From Bdellovibrionales bacterium (GTDB lineage: Bacteria > Bdellovibrionota > Bacteriovoracia > Bacteriovoracales > Bacteriovoracaceae), in assembly GCA_018646675.1 (NCBI GenBank), contig JABGUH010000010.1, positions 1 to 64,000 on the forward strand: a stretch of 64,000 bases of DNA, written 5' to 3'. The notes under the pieces were generated by a model, which saw only the letters and a list, made by a program, of their open reading frames with translations, did no database searches and had not been told where the DNA came from. The translations under genes and the position numbers were made by a program. Positions 16,383 through 25,421 of this stretch are shown here, one piece after another; within the stretch, counting starts at the first letter, position 1, and every line of letters begins with the position of its first letter.

Positions 16383-17245
16383 AACTCGCTTTAGGTACTG
16401 CTCAATTAGGCTTGCCTTACGGTATTACTAATAAAAATGGGCAAGTCAGTCGTGACAATGCCAGAGAAATTCTTAATTTAGCTAGAAAAAATATGATGGA
16501 TACCTTGGACACAGCTATTTCCTATGGTGAAAGTGAGACATGCTTAGGTCAAGTTGGAGTTAATAGTTTTAAGGTTGTTACGAAATTACCAGCAATACCA
16601 GAAGAGATTAAGGATATTGCTTTATGGGTTCGAACAGAAGTGCAAGGCTCGCTCAAGAGGTTAAATTTATCATCCATTTATGGTTTACTACTGCACTCTC
16701 CTCAGCAATTGTGTGGCCCAAAAGGTGAAGATTTAGCTAAATCATTAGAGTATTTAAAGAGTGAAGGTATTGTGAAAAAAATTGGTGCCTCTATTTATGC
16801 TCCATCAGAACTTGACAGTATTATGAGTGTTTTTAATGCTGATTTGATACAAGCCCCATTTAGTTTGGTTGATCGTCGGTTATTTACATCTGGTTGGATG
16901 CATAAGTTGCATGCATGTGGTGTTGAACTACACATCCGGTCCGTTTTTTTACAAGGATTATTGCTAATGTCTCGGGAGGATATTCCAAAGAAATTTAATG
17001 CGTGGGCACGTTTGTGGGATAGATGGCATGAGTGGCTTAGAGACAATGATATTCCAGCAGATCAAGCATGTATTAGTTTTGTTCAAGAGTTTTCGCAGGT
17101 AGATAAAGTTGTAACTGGAGTAGAAAATGCTCAGCAACTTAATCAATTAACTCAGTCAGCTAAGTATCCCAAAAAGGCAGTCTGGCCAGATTTAAGCTGT
17201 CTTGATGAGTATCTTATTAATCCTTCAAACTGGAATTTGTTGTGA
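16379..17245 (+). CDS. aldo/keto reductase in the pseudaminic acid module
   Basis: This 288-residue oxidoreductase has the tetrad D44, Y49 (DTAISYG), K69 (VVTKLP) and H106 (LLLHSPQ). It overlaps pseC by four bases and pseF by four bases (GTGA), so it is embedded in the pse gene series. No aldo/keto reductase is required in the standard five-step pathway to pseudaminic acid. It may therefore reduce or tailor a side product, or serve a variant nonulosonate. It begins with TTG 16379. The family is certain; the function is not known. Confidence 0.85.
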   Translation: MKLALGTAQLGLPYGITNKNGQVSRDNAREILNLARKNMMDTLDTAISYGESETCLGQVGVNSFKVVTKLPAIPEEIKDIALWVRTEVQGSLKRLNLSSIYGLLLHSPQQLCGPKGEDLAKSLEYLKSEGIVKKIGASIYAPSELDSIMSVFNADLIQAPFSLVDRRLFTSGWMHKLHACGVELHIRSVFLQGLLLMSREDIPKKFNAWARLWDRWHEWLRDNDIPADQACISFVQEFSQVDKVVTGVENAQQLNQLTQSAKYPKKAVWPDLSCLDEYLINPSNWNLL

Positions 17246-19269
17246 AAATTGTTGCTATTGTTCAAGCTCGTATGGGGTCGACCCGCCTGCCGAATAAGGT
17301 GATGAAACTAATTAATAGTGTGCCTATGATCGAATTGCTTTTAGCTCGTTTATCTAGAGCAAAGGAGTTGGATCAAATTATAGTGGCCACTTCAAAAAAC
17401 ATTAATAATATTCCGCTAATTGAGCATGTTCGAAAATTAGGATATTCCTGTGAGCAGGGCAGTGAAAACGATGTACTAGATCGCTTTATCGTAGCAGCAA
17501 AAGAACATAAAGCTGATGTGGTGGTGCGTATTACTGGGGATTGCCCTCTTGTAGATCCTGAATTAGTCGATGCATGTGTTCGTCATTTTCGCGCAACAAA
17601 TATTGACTATTTTAGCAATGTTAATCCACCATCTTACCCTGATGGATTAGATGTTGAAGTTGTGACATTATTAGCACTTGAGCAGTCGATGCGGGAGTCA
17701 GATAAACTATTTAATCGTGAACATGTGACACCTTACATACGTGAATCTGGTAAATTCAAAACGGCAGTAATGCAAAATGAAACAGATTTGTCGCTTCTAC
17801 GTTGGACAGTAGATGACCCCACTGATTTTACAGTTATAACAAATGTATTTCGGCATTTTGCGCCTAATCTTCACTTCACTTGGCAGGAGGTGTTGGTATT
17901 ACAGGATAACTATCCTGAATTATTTAGTCTTAACCAGAGCACTACAAGAAATGAAGGGTCCACCATGGGAACAGGGCAAAAACTTTGGAAGCGAGCCAAG
18001 CAAGTGATAGCTGGAGGAAATATGTTGCTTTCCAAGCGTCCGGAGATGTTTTTACCTGATCATTGGCCTGCTTATTTTACTAAAGCCAAGGGTTGCATGG
18101 TGTGGGACCTGGATGGCAATAGATTTGTCGACATGTCTATTATGGGCATAGGTACTAATATACTGGGATATGGCCATCCAGATGTAGACAATGCGGTTAT
18201 GAACACCGTGGCCTTAGGCAATATGTCTACTTTTAATTGTCCAGAAGAAGTATACCTTGCAGAAAAACTGGTTGAGATACACCCTTGGGCCGATATGGTT
18301 CGTTTTGCACGTACCGGGGGCGAAGCCAATGCTATTGCTATTCGTATTGCACGAGCTGCATCGGGAAGGGATTGTATTGCTATTTGTGGTTACCATGGTT
18401 GGCATGACTGGTATCTTTCTGCAAACTTAGGAGGTAATAAAGGTCTTGATGGCCATTTGTTACCAGGGCTTAAACCTAACGGTGTACCACGCAATCTTAA
18501 GGACACAGTCTTTCCTTTTTCCTATAACTGTTTTTCGGAACTTGAAAATTTGGTGAATACGCAGGAGATTGGAGTTATCAAGATGGAGGTTGCGCGGAAT
18601 GTTGAGCCAGAAGATAACTTCTTGCATAAAATCCGTAAATTAGCTACCGAGAAAAATATTGTATTAATCTTTGATGAATGTACTTCTGGCTTTCGTGAAA
18701 CATTTGGTGGGTTGCATAAGAAATATGGCGTGGAACCTGACATGGCTGTATTTGGCAAGGCGCTAGGAAATGGTTATGGCATTACTGCTATTATTGGTCG
18801 ACGAGAAGTGATGGAGGAGGCACAAGTAACCTTTATAAGTAGCACTTTCTGGACCGAGCGGATAGGCTCTACCGCTGCACTAAAAACACTTGAGGTGATG
18901 GAACGTCTTAAATCTTGGGAGTATATTACTAGTACTGGTCTGGATATTCGTCAGCGTTGGCAAGCTTTAGCTGACCAACATGATCTTGTTATTAATCACT
19001 GGGGACTACCATCGTTAACGGGCCATACCTTTAAAAGTGGTAATGCATTAGCCTATAAAACACTTATTACTCAGGAAATGCTCTCCAAAGGGTACCTCGC
19101 TAGTAATGCCGTTTATGTTTGTACAGAACATACTCCTGATATAGTCGATGGTTACTTTCATGCCTTAAACTCCGTATTTGGGTTAATCAAAGAGTGTGAG
19201 GAAGGGCGTGATGTGATGACACTCTTAAATAGCCCGGTATGCCATTCTGGGTTTAAACGGTTGAATTAA
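17242..19269 (+). CDS. pseF: PseF-type cytidylyltransferase fused to class III aminotransferase
   Basis: This is a 675-residue fusion. Residues about 1-235 are a SpsF/PseF cytidylyltransferase (QARMGSTRLPNKV loop, TGDCPL, REHVTPYIR) that would activate the nonulosonic acid with CMP. Residues about 245-660 are a glutamate-1-semialdehyde-aminotransferase-like PLP enzyme with RTGGEAN, a DEC metal/PLP motif (IFDECTSGFR) and the PLP lysine K506 (FGKALGNGYG). The GTG start at 17242 overlaps the preceding stop. The aminotransferase is an extra function beyond PseC and may act on a different keto group, perhaps on the side chain or another sugar of the repeat. The frame is continuous through the junction at about 17950-17990. 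Confidence 0.85.
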   Translation: MKIVAIVQARMGSTRLPNKVMKLINSVPMIELLLARLSRAKELDQIIVATSKNINNIPLIEHVRKLGYSCEQGSENDVLDRFIVAAKEHKADVVVRITGDCPLVDPELVDACVRHFRATNIDYFSNVNPPSYPDGLDVEVVTLLALEQSMRESDKLFNREHVTPYIRESGKFKTAVMQNETDLSLLRWTVDDPTDFTVITNVFRHFAPNLHFTWQEVLVLQDNYPELFSLNQSTTRNEGSTMGTGQKLWKRAKQVIAGGNMLLSKRPEMFLPDHWPAYFTKAKGCMVWDLDGNRFVDMSIMGIGTNILGYGHPDVDNAVMNTVALGNMSTFNCPEEVYLAEKLVEIHPWADMVRFARTGGEANAIAIRIARAASGRDCIAICGYHGWHDWYLSANLGGNKGLDGHLLPGLKPNGVPRNLKDTVFPFSYNCFSELENLVNTQEIGVIKMEVARNVEPEDNFLHKIRKLATEKNIVLIFDECTSGFRETFGGLHKKYGVEPDMAVFGKALGNGYGITAIIGRREVMEEAQVTFISSTFWTERIGSTAALKTLEVMERLKSWEYITSTGLDIRQRWQALADQHDLVINHWGLPSLTGHTFKSGNALAYKTLITQEMLSKGYLASNAVYVCTEHTPDIVDGYFHALNSVFGLIKECEEGRDVMTLLNSPVCHSGFKRLN

Positions 19270-19277
19270 GTAAATTA

Positions 19278-20384
19278 ATGAATATTGTTTTTCGCACAGA
19301 TGCATCACTTGATATTGGTACGGGCCATATTATGCGCTGTCTTGTGTTGGCTGAGGCTTTGCGTGAAAAAGGAGCTATTTGTAGTTTCGTATGCCGAGAA
19401 CATGTCGGTAACCTTATAGAGTTAATTCGTCAGCGTGGATTTATCGTACATAATTTGCCCATGCAGCCTGCAGCTACAATAAAAATAGATATATCCGATA
19501 AAACTATCTTGTCACATGCATCCTGGCTTGGTGCAGATTTGAAAAGTGATGCTGAGCAGACAAAGGTCGCTATTGGAGATACGACTATTGATTGGCTAAT
19601 AGTAGATCACTACGCTCTAGATTATCGCTGGGAAACAGAATTGAAGTCCCATTTTCGAAAGTTAATGGTTATTGATGATTTGGCAGATAGGGAACATGAG
19701 TGTAATTTATTGCTAGATCAGAATTGGTTTGGTGAAGAGATAGAAATGAGGTATAAACGGCTTGTTCCTGCCACTTGCAAAACAATCCTTGGTCCCAAGT
19801 ATGCTTTGTTGGGCCCGGAATATGAGCAGCTCCGCGCTGAAATGCCTCCTCGTAGCAATATTATTCGTAGAGTTCTTGTTTTTCTTGGAGGAAGTGACCC
19901 AAGTAACCAGACGGCAAAAGTAGTTAGAGCGCTAACTCATCACTCTTTAATGAAATTAGCTGTAGATGTTGTTATTGGTGTAAATCACCCTAGTTTGGCA
20001 TCCATTCAAGCTCTTGCAGCTCAGCGCATAGAGACGTCAGTTCATCAAGGGGTACCAAGTCTTGGCAAGCTTATGGTGCAAGCTGACTTGATGATCAGTG
20101 CAGGTGGCTCAACAGGTTGGGAACGCATGTGCTTGGGGTTGCCCGCCATTGTTATTAGCGTTGCAGATAATCAAACAGCGACCAATTTGGCATTAATGAA
20201 AGCTGGGTATATAAACTTTCTTGGACATATGAATCATATATGTATTTCTGATATTCGAATAATGATAAAAAATTGTTTACTTGATATTGGGAAAATGAAT
20301 AGACAAACTTTAATGGGGCAGCAATTAGTGGATGGTATGGGTGTTGCTAATGTCATCGGCTGTATAATGGGTAATGATGTATGA
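19278..20384 (+). CDS. pseG: UDP-2,4-diacetamido-2,4,6-trideoxy-altropyranose hydrolase
   Basis: This 368-residue GT-B-fold hydrolase releases the free 2,4-diamino sugar from UDP before condensation by PseI. The N-terminal FRTDAS and GTGHIMRC segment carries His17, the general base position of characterised PseG proteins. VDHYALD, DDLADR and the C-terminal SAGGSTGWERM nucleotide-binding motif are typical. It follows pseF by eight bases and ends in ATGA overlapping the methyltransferase. If the 4-amino group is formylated rather than acetylated in this organism, its substrate would be the N-formyl analogue (inference). Confidence 0.92.
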   Translation: MNIVFRTDASLDIGTGHIMRCLVLAEALREKGAICSFVCREHVGNLIELIRQRGFIVHNLPMQPAATIKIDISDKTILSHASWLGADLKSDAEQTKVAIGDTTIDWLIVDHYALDYRWETELKSHFRKLMVIDDLADREHECNLLLDQNWFGEEIEMRYKRLVPATCKTILGPKYALLGPEYEQLRAEMPPRSNIIRRVLVFLGGSDPSNQTAKVVRALTHHSLMKLAVDVVIGVNHPSLASIQALAAQRIETSVHQGVPSLGKLMVQADLMISAGGSTGWERMCLGLPAIVISVADNQTATNLALMKAGYINFLGHMNHICISDIRIMIKNCLLDIGKMNRQTLMGQQLVDGMGVANVIGCIMGNDV

Positions 20385-21163
20385 ATGATCAGAATAAAGC
20401 ACGGCTGGAATTTTGGAATGAGCGAGCAGCTCTTGGACTTGCTGCTGGGTCAAATGATATGGGGCTTAAGCGATTGGAAATTGAGAATATATGTAAACAC
20501 CTGCGAGGTTGTTATAAGATATTAGATGCTGGATGTGGAAATGGTATTACTGCCATAAATGTGCTTAAAAAATTACCTTCTGCTAAAATTAGTGCGTTTG
20601 ATTATTCTCCTCAAATGGTTGAGGAGGTGATTAAGCTAAGAGAGGAGGAAGGTATTTTAGATGATAGGCTAGAGGTGACGAAGGGGGATCTGCTAGCTCC
20701 ACCATTTGAAAACAGAGCTTATGATGCTATATATACAGAAAGGTCATTGATAAACCTTAACAGTCCAGAGGAGCAAATGTTATCGATTGCAAAATTGGCA
20801 ACAAAACTCAAACCTGGAGGTAAACTTATAATTTGCGAATCATTTGTTGAAGGATTAGCTGAGATAAACTCTTTTCGAGTCCCTGCTGGATTGCCAAAAA
20901 TTGAGTCACCGTGGCACAACACATATTTAAGTCTAGATTGGGTAACTAAGGTTTTTCCAGATTATCTTAAGCTAAATGAAGTTGATAATTTTTCATCAAC
21001 ATATTATTTTCTTAGTCGAGTTGTAAACGCTTGGATTGCTCAAAATAATGGAGAGGAACCTTCCTATGATAGCCCTATTAACAATTTGAGCTTTTCTTTA
21101 CCTTGTATTGGAACTTGTGCACAAACTAAAACCGTTATTTTTAGCAAATTTCAACAGAACTAG
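20381..21163 (+). CDS. class I SAM-dependent methyltransferase
   Basis: This 260-residue cytoplasmic methyltransferase has SAM motif I at residues 47-56 (ILDAGCGNGI), a hydrophobic post-I strand ending in acidic FDYS, and LKPGGKLII as a motif III-like strand. The C-terminal 90 residues likely bind the substrate. It overlaps pseG by four bases (ATGA) and lies before the formyltransferase, inside the pse module, so it may methylate a nonulosonate or its precursor. Acceptor and position of methylation cannot be told. Confidence 0.82.
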   Translation: MNDQNKARLEFWNERAALGLAAGSNDMGLKRLEIENICKHLRGCYKILDAGCGNGITAINVLKKLPSAKISAFDYSPQMVEEVIKLREEEGILDDRLEVTKGDLLAPPFENRAYDAIYTERSLINLNSPEEQMLSIAKLATKLKPGGKLIICESFVEGLAEINSFRVPAGLPKIESPWHNTYLSLDWVTKVFPDYLKLNEVDNFSSTYYFLSRVVNAWIAQNNGEEPSYDSPINNLSFSLPCIGTCAQTKTVIFSKFQQN

Positions 21164-21180
21164 TTGTCTGAGGGATAATA

Positions 21181-21873
21181 TTGAAATCAAATATATTGGT
21201 AATAGCGTCACCACATAATCGAAATAAACCTCTTGTTGACAGGGTGAAAGAGCTTTTAGCTTGCTCGACCATTGTCCCTATTGTCAGCAAAAAGGAGCTG
21301 TCATTAGATAATTTAGAGTCAATCAATCCGGATTTTATTTTTTTCCCTCATTGGTCATGGATAATTCCGGAGGATATATATACAAAATATCCGTGCGTCA
21401 TTTTTCATATGACAGATCTTCCATATGGACGTGGCGGTAGTCCATTGCAAAACCTGATCGTCAGGGGGCACGAGGAGACAATGCTATCTGCGATTAAATG
21501 TGTTTCCGAAGTTGATGCGGGGCCAATATACAAAAAGGTTCCACTATCTCTTAAGGGAACGGCAGAAGAAGTGTTGCAACGGGCATCTGTTTTAATGGAA
21601 GATCTTATAGTTGATATTGTCAATAATCATCAAAACCCTATACCACAAGTGGGTAAAGTTGTGAGTTTTTTGCGTCGAAAACCTGAAGATGGTGACATTG
21701 CCAAGTTGGATAATCTGGAAAAAATTTATGACTATATCCGTATGCTTGATGCAGATGGATACCCACCTGCCTTTATAGATACGATAGGATTGAGATTTAA
21801 TTTTTCACAAGCCATTTGGAATGGAGAAATTCTAGAGGCAAAGGTTCAAATTATGAGAAAAAATAATGAATAA
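21181..21873 (+). CDS. formyltransferase-family protein, likely sugar N-formyltransferase
   Basis: This 230-residue protein resembles the formyl-THF-binding transferase domain of methionyl-tRNA and sugar N-formyltransferases. H76 (FHMTDLPYGRGGSP) matches the catalytic His-x-S/T-x-LP-x-x-RG motif, and D112 (EVDAGPIY) matches the catalytic Asp. The Asn normally two residues before the His appears as Ile74, so catalysis may differ, or another residue may serve. Located between pseG and pseI where pseH (acetyltransferase) would be expected, it may formylate the 4-amino group of the pseudaminic acid precursor. Start TTG 21181 has GAGGG six bases upstream. It overlaps the next gene by eight bases. 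Confidence 0.75.
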   Translation: MKSNILVIASPHNRNKPLVDRVKELLACSTIVPIVSKKELSLDNLESINPDFIFFPHWSWIIPEDIYTKYPCVIFHMTDLPYGRGGSPLQNLIVRGHEETMLSAIKCVSEVDAGPIYKKVPLSLKGTAEEVLQRASVLMEDLIVDIVNNHQNPIPQVGKVVSFLRRKPEDGDIAKLDNLEKIYDYIRMLDADGYPPAFIDTIGLRFNFSQAIWNGEILEAKVQIMRKNNE

Positions 21874-22552
21874 AGTTTTAGTGGTAATTGCAGCACATCC
21901 TGATGATGAGGTGTTGGGCTGTGGAGGAACGATTGCTCGTTTGGCCAGAGAGGGGTATTCAGTTCATATTCTGTTTATGGGAGATGGTGAGACTTCTCGA
22001 ATTGACATAATAGAAAAACCTGACTTATCTCGCCAGAAAAAGCGTTATGCCGCAGCACTTCGTGCATGTAAAATTTTAGGATGTGATTCTATTAAGCAAC
22101 TTGATTTTCCGGATAATCGCATGGATAGTGTCCCCCTTCTTGATGTTGTTAAAGCCATTGAGGTTTTCATAAATACGCACCAGCCTAGCATTGTACTCAC
22201 ACATCATTCAGGTGATGTTAATATTGATCATTGTGTTGTTCATGATGCTGTTATAGTAGCATGTCGACCTCAGCCTGATAGTTTCGTGCGAGAATTATTA
22301 TTTTTTGAAACACCATCTTCAACAGAGTGGAACTCTCCAGATAATGGAAAGCCATTTTATCCTAACTGGTTTGTTGATATTTCTACAACTATGGATTTGA
22401 AATTTCAGGCGCTTTCTGCTTACCAGGATGAACTCCGCCCTTTTCCTCATCCACGGTCACTTAAGGTTATTGAATCTTTGGCAGTATGGCGTGGCGCGAC
22501 TGCAGGAGTCAATGCCGCAGAGGCATTTATTCTTGGTCGGAAGTTAGTTTAA
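21866..22552 (+). CDS. PIG-L family deacetylase
   Basis: This 228-residue zinc-dependent amide hydrolase has the AHPDDE metal-binding motif at residues 10-15 and a later HxxH-like site (VNIDHCVVHDAV). PIG-L/LmbE enzymes remove N-acetyl groups from sugars or glycolipids. Overlapping the formyltransferase gene by eight bases and preceding pseI, it may deacetylate an N-acetyl position so that another acyl group can be installed. That sequence of events is inference. Length and motif are normal for the family. Confidence 0.85.
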   Translation: MNKVLVVIAAHPDDEVLGCGGTIARLAREGYSVHILFMGDGETSRIDIIEKPDLSRQKKRYAAALRACKILGCDSIKQLDFPDNRMDSVPLLDVVKAIEVFINTHQPSIVLTHHSGDVNIDHCVVHDAVIVACRPQPDSFVRELLFFETPSSTEWNSPDNGKPFYPNWFVDISTTMDLKFQALSAYQDELRPFPHPRSLKVIESLAVWRGATAGVNAAEAFILGRKLV

Positions 22553-22565
22553 CTTGGAGGATTTA

Positions 22566-23603
22566 ATGAAAATTGCAGGCAGAGAAATTGGTCGAGGGGC
22601 GCCTCCGTACGTCATTGCAGAGATGTCGGCCAACCATAATGGTAATATTGAGACAGCTTTTCACCTTATTGAGAAAGCCAAAAAAGCAGGAGCTGATGCA
22701 GTCAAGATTCAAACATATAGTCCTGATACAATGACGCTAAATTGTGAGAGTGAGGATTTTCAGATACATGGTGGATTGTGGGATGGTTGGTCACTATACA
22801 AATTATATGAGAAAGCCCAAACTCCTTGGGATTGGCATGATCGATTATTTACACATGCGCACAAGGTTGGAATAACCATTTTTAGTACACCCTTTGATAC
22901 AACAGCAGTGGATTTGCTAGAAGACCTTAATGCGCCAGCATATAAAATTGCTTCATTCGAAGCCATTGACCTGCCGTTAATTAAATATGTTGCAAGTACT
23001 GGCAAGCCTATGATTATATCCACTGGCATGGCAAACCTCAAAGAGATTGAAGAAGCCATTGATGTTGCACGTGCAGGGGGCGCTAAAGAACTTGCAATAT
23101 TACATTGTGTTAGTGGTTACCCAGCACCAGCGGACGAGTATAATTTAAGGACAATTCCTGATATAATCCAGAAATTTAGTGTTATCACAGGTTTATCTGA
23201 TCATACCTTGGACAATGCTACTGCTATTGCAAGTGTGGCATTAGGTGCTGCAATTATTGAAAAACATTTCACTATTAATCGTAGCAACGGTGGCCCAGAT
23301 GATAGTTTTTCTCTAGAGCCTGCTGATCTTTCTGCACTTTGTCATGGCGTTCGTACTGCGTGGATGGCCTTGGGTGAAATTGACTATAGTCGTAAGTCCA
23401 GTGAACAAGTAATCGCTAAGTTTCGTAGATCACTCTACTTTGTGAGGGATTTAAGTGCTGGTGAGGTGATCACTGTAGATGCCGTTCGAAGTGTTCGGCC
23501 GGGATATGGGTTGGCCCCGAAGTTTATAGATGATGTTATAGGGAAAGTTGTAAACCAAGATGTGAAAAAAGCAACGGCAGTCACTTGGGAACACATAAAA
23601 TAG
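22566..23603 (+). CDS. pseI: pseudaminic acid synthase
   Basis: This 345-residue enzyme condenses the free 2,4-diacylamino-2,4,6-trideoxy-L-altrose with phosphoenolpyruvate to form pseudaminic acid. It has the barrel motifs AEMSANHNG, DAVKIQTY, STPFDTTAVDLL, KIASFE, STGM, SGYPAP, SDHTLD and EKHFT. It also has a complete C-terminal SAF domain (about 285-345, FRRSLYFVRDLSAGE), unlike the NeuB-like protein at 11163. ATG 22566 is supported by GGAGGA four bases upstream; the TTG at 22554 is part of that ribosome-binding region. Its stop TAG is directly followed by the next ATG. Confidence 0.93.
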   Translation: MKIAGREIGRGAPPYVIAEMSANHNGNIETAFHLIEKAKKAGADAVKIQTYSPDTMTLNCESEDFQIHGGLWDGWSLYKLYEKAQTPWDWHDRLFTHAHKVGITIFSTPFDTTAVDLLEDLNAPAYKIASFEAIDLPLIKYVASTGKPMIISTGMANLKEIEEAIDVARAGGAKELAILHCVSGYPAPADEYNLRTIPDIIQKFSVITGLSDHTLDNATAIASVALGAAIIEKHFTINRSNGGPDDSFSLEPADLSALCHGVRTAWMALGEIDYSRKSSEQVIAKFRRSLYFVRDLSAGEVITVDAVRSVRPGYGLAPKFIDDVIGKVVNQDVKKATAVTWEHIK

Positions 23604-25421
23604 ATGCTTGATCAAACAAGATATTTAATAACTACTGCAGATGAGCGTACATGGAAATTTGATCAGCCCGTTCTTTTCTTGGGCGAGTGGTGTCGATTAT
23701 ATGAGAGAAAATCCGTTTGGAGTAAAATGGATGCGGTGGTTGCATCTCCGTTTATCTTGAAGCCTGAAAGGAAGGTAAGTGATATTGACTATGTGCAGGG
23801 ATTATCGAATGAATTATTAATTGAGATATCAGCAGTGCTAAACGTTTTTCACGGCACAAATTACAGTATTCGGTATTGGAATATATTGCTTGGCCATTGG
23901 CTTAAACGTCATGTTGCAGTATGCTTCAATCGTTATTTTACTCTTCAACAGGCTTTAAGCAAATATAAAGTAAGTGCCACAACTATATTTGAAGCTGGTG
24001 AGTATGGTTTAGCTACGTCCGATTCGTTTAGTTTTATCCTAGCTTGTAATGATGATATCTGGAATAATATACTTTATTCTCGTGTACTCAAATATATGAA
24101 TGAAGTTGAGGTTGAGATTGAGATAGATTCTTTAACAGAGTGTTCTAACACCACTTTTTTACAAGCGACCAAGCCTTTTATAAAACAACGTTCGGGTATT
24201 AAGCAGATCATAAAAACTATTGGTTCTAGCTTTTTACCTAAACTATGCAGAAACAGTGATGCTTTCGTTGTCAATAGTTATATGCCAAGATGGCAAGATA
24301 TTAAACTACAACTTGCTCTTGGGCAGTGCCCTCAAATATGGCAAAGTCCTCCCTTACAAAGTGTGCCGATTAGTTTAGAGATTCGGCGACGTTTTTCCCT
24401 AGGACAAACGGGGCATGTTGGATTTGATCACTTTGTTCGCAGCCTAATCTCAGAAATGATTCCTGCATGTTATTTGGAGGGGTATAGCACACTATGCAAA
24501 CAGGCAGAGTCTTTACCTTGGCCTAAAACACCGAAGTTTATTTTTACATCCAATAGTTTTGATGCTGATGAGTTATTTAAGGCTTGGGTAGGAAATAAAG
24601 TAGAGCAAGGAGTACCATATCTAACTGGGCAGCATGGTAATAATTACGGTACACATTGTTATTTTGGCAATCCTACATGGCCTGAGCAAGCCGCAGCAGA
24701 TAAGTTTTTAACATGGGGGTGGGATAATAATGATACTAAAAATATTCCTGCATTCATTTTTAAAATAGCTGGGAGTCCAAGAGTTAGAAAGCCCAGGGGG
24801 GGAGTGTTGCTAGTAGAGTTGCACGCACCTCACTTATTGGATATTGAGGATAGTTATTATCAGTTTGGAATTTACCAAAAAGAGCAATTTCGTTTCGTGG
24901 AGGAACTTCCAGAGAGTATACAAAAAGATCTGACCGTGCGGCTGCATGGCGCATGGCCCAAAACTCGCTGGGCTGATGATAGGCGTTGGAGTGACCACCG
25001 GCGATCAGTCCACCTTGAAACAGGGACTGAATCTATCGTGAAATTAATTAAAAATAGCCGTTTAGTGGTATATTCTTACGATTCAACTGGTATGTTGGAG
25101 ACACTAGCTTCAAACATTCCAACACTGTGTTTTTGGCATGGTGGATTTGATCATCTGTTGCCTAGTGCTAAACCCTATTATCAACAGTTAAAAAATGTAT
25201 CAATTATTGTTGATACCCCAGAGCAGGCTGCTCAACATATTTCTCAATATTGGGATAATATTGATAGTTGGTGGCTATCTCCATCTGTGCAGACCGCAAG
25301 AAAACAGTTTTGTGATAAATATGCACGGGGGGAAAGATACCCTGTATATAAAATGAGACAACTATTATTGGCTGCGGTTTTAGATAATAATAAGCAATTG
25401 AATAAACTGGGAAATCGATGA
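23604..25421 (+). CDS. LIC12162-family putative transferase
   Basis: This 605-residue protein matches the LIC12162 family of large putative transferases found in surface-polysaccharide loci. The N-terminal LITTADERTW and LFLGEWCRLYERK segments are the family hallmark. The C-terminal half has a GT-B-like nucleotide-binding pattern (GQHGNNYG, YDSTGMLETLASNIPTLCFW). The family is thought to transfer a modified sugar or acid, but no characterised activity is known to me. It starts at ATG 23604 immediately after pseI, which suggests it may use the CMP-pseudaminate-type product. No signal peptide or membrane helices are seen. Confidence 0.75.
   Translation: MLDQTRYLITTADERTWKFDQPVLFLGEWCRLYERKSVWSKMDAVVASPFILKPERKVSDIDYVQGLSNELLIEISAVLNVFHGTNYSIRYWNILLGHWLKRHVAVCFNRYFTLQQALSKYKVSATTIFEAGEYGLATSDSFSFILACNDDIWNNILYSRVLKYMNEVEVEIEIDSLTECSNTTFLQATKPFIKQRSGIKQIIKTIGSSFLPKLCRNSDAFVVNSYMPRWQDIKLQLALGQCPQIWQSPPLQSVPISLEIRRRFSLGQTGHVGFDHFVRSLISEMIPACYLEGYSTLCKQAESLPWPKTPKFIFTSNSFDADELFKAWVGNKVEQGVPYLTGQHGNNYGTHCYFGNPTWPEQAAADKFLTWGWDNNDTKNIPAFIFKIAGSPRVRKPRGGVLLVELHAPHLLDIEDSYYQFGIYQKEQFRFVEELPESIQKDLTVRLHGAWPKTRWADDRRWSDHRRSVHLETGTESIVKLIKNSRLVVYSYDSTGMLETLASNIPTLCFWHGGFDHLLPSAKPYYQQLKNVSIIVDTPEQAAQHISQYWDNIDSWWLSPSVQTARKQFCDKYARGERYPVYKMRQLLLAAVLDNNKQLNKLGNR

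Noticed and set aside
21433-21440. GGCGGTAG, resembling the first bases of ops
   Set aside because: It lies inside the formyltransferase coding sequence (Gly-Gly-Ser codons) and lacks the following conserved T and G bases, so it is taken as chance.
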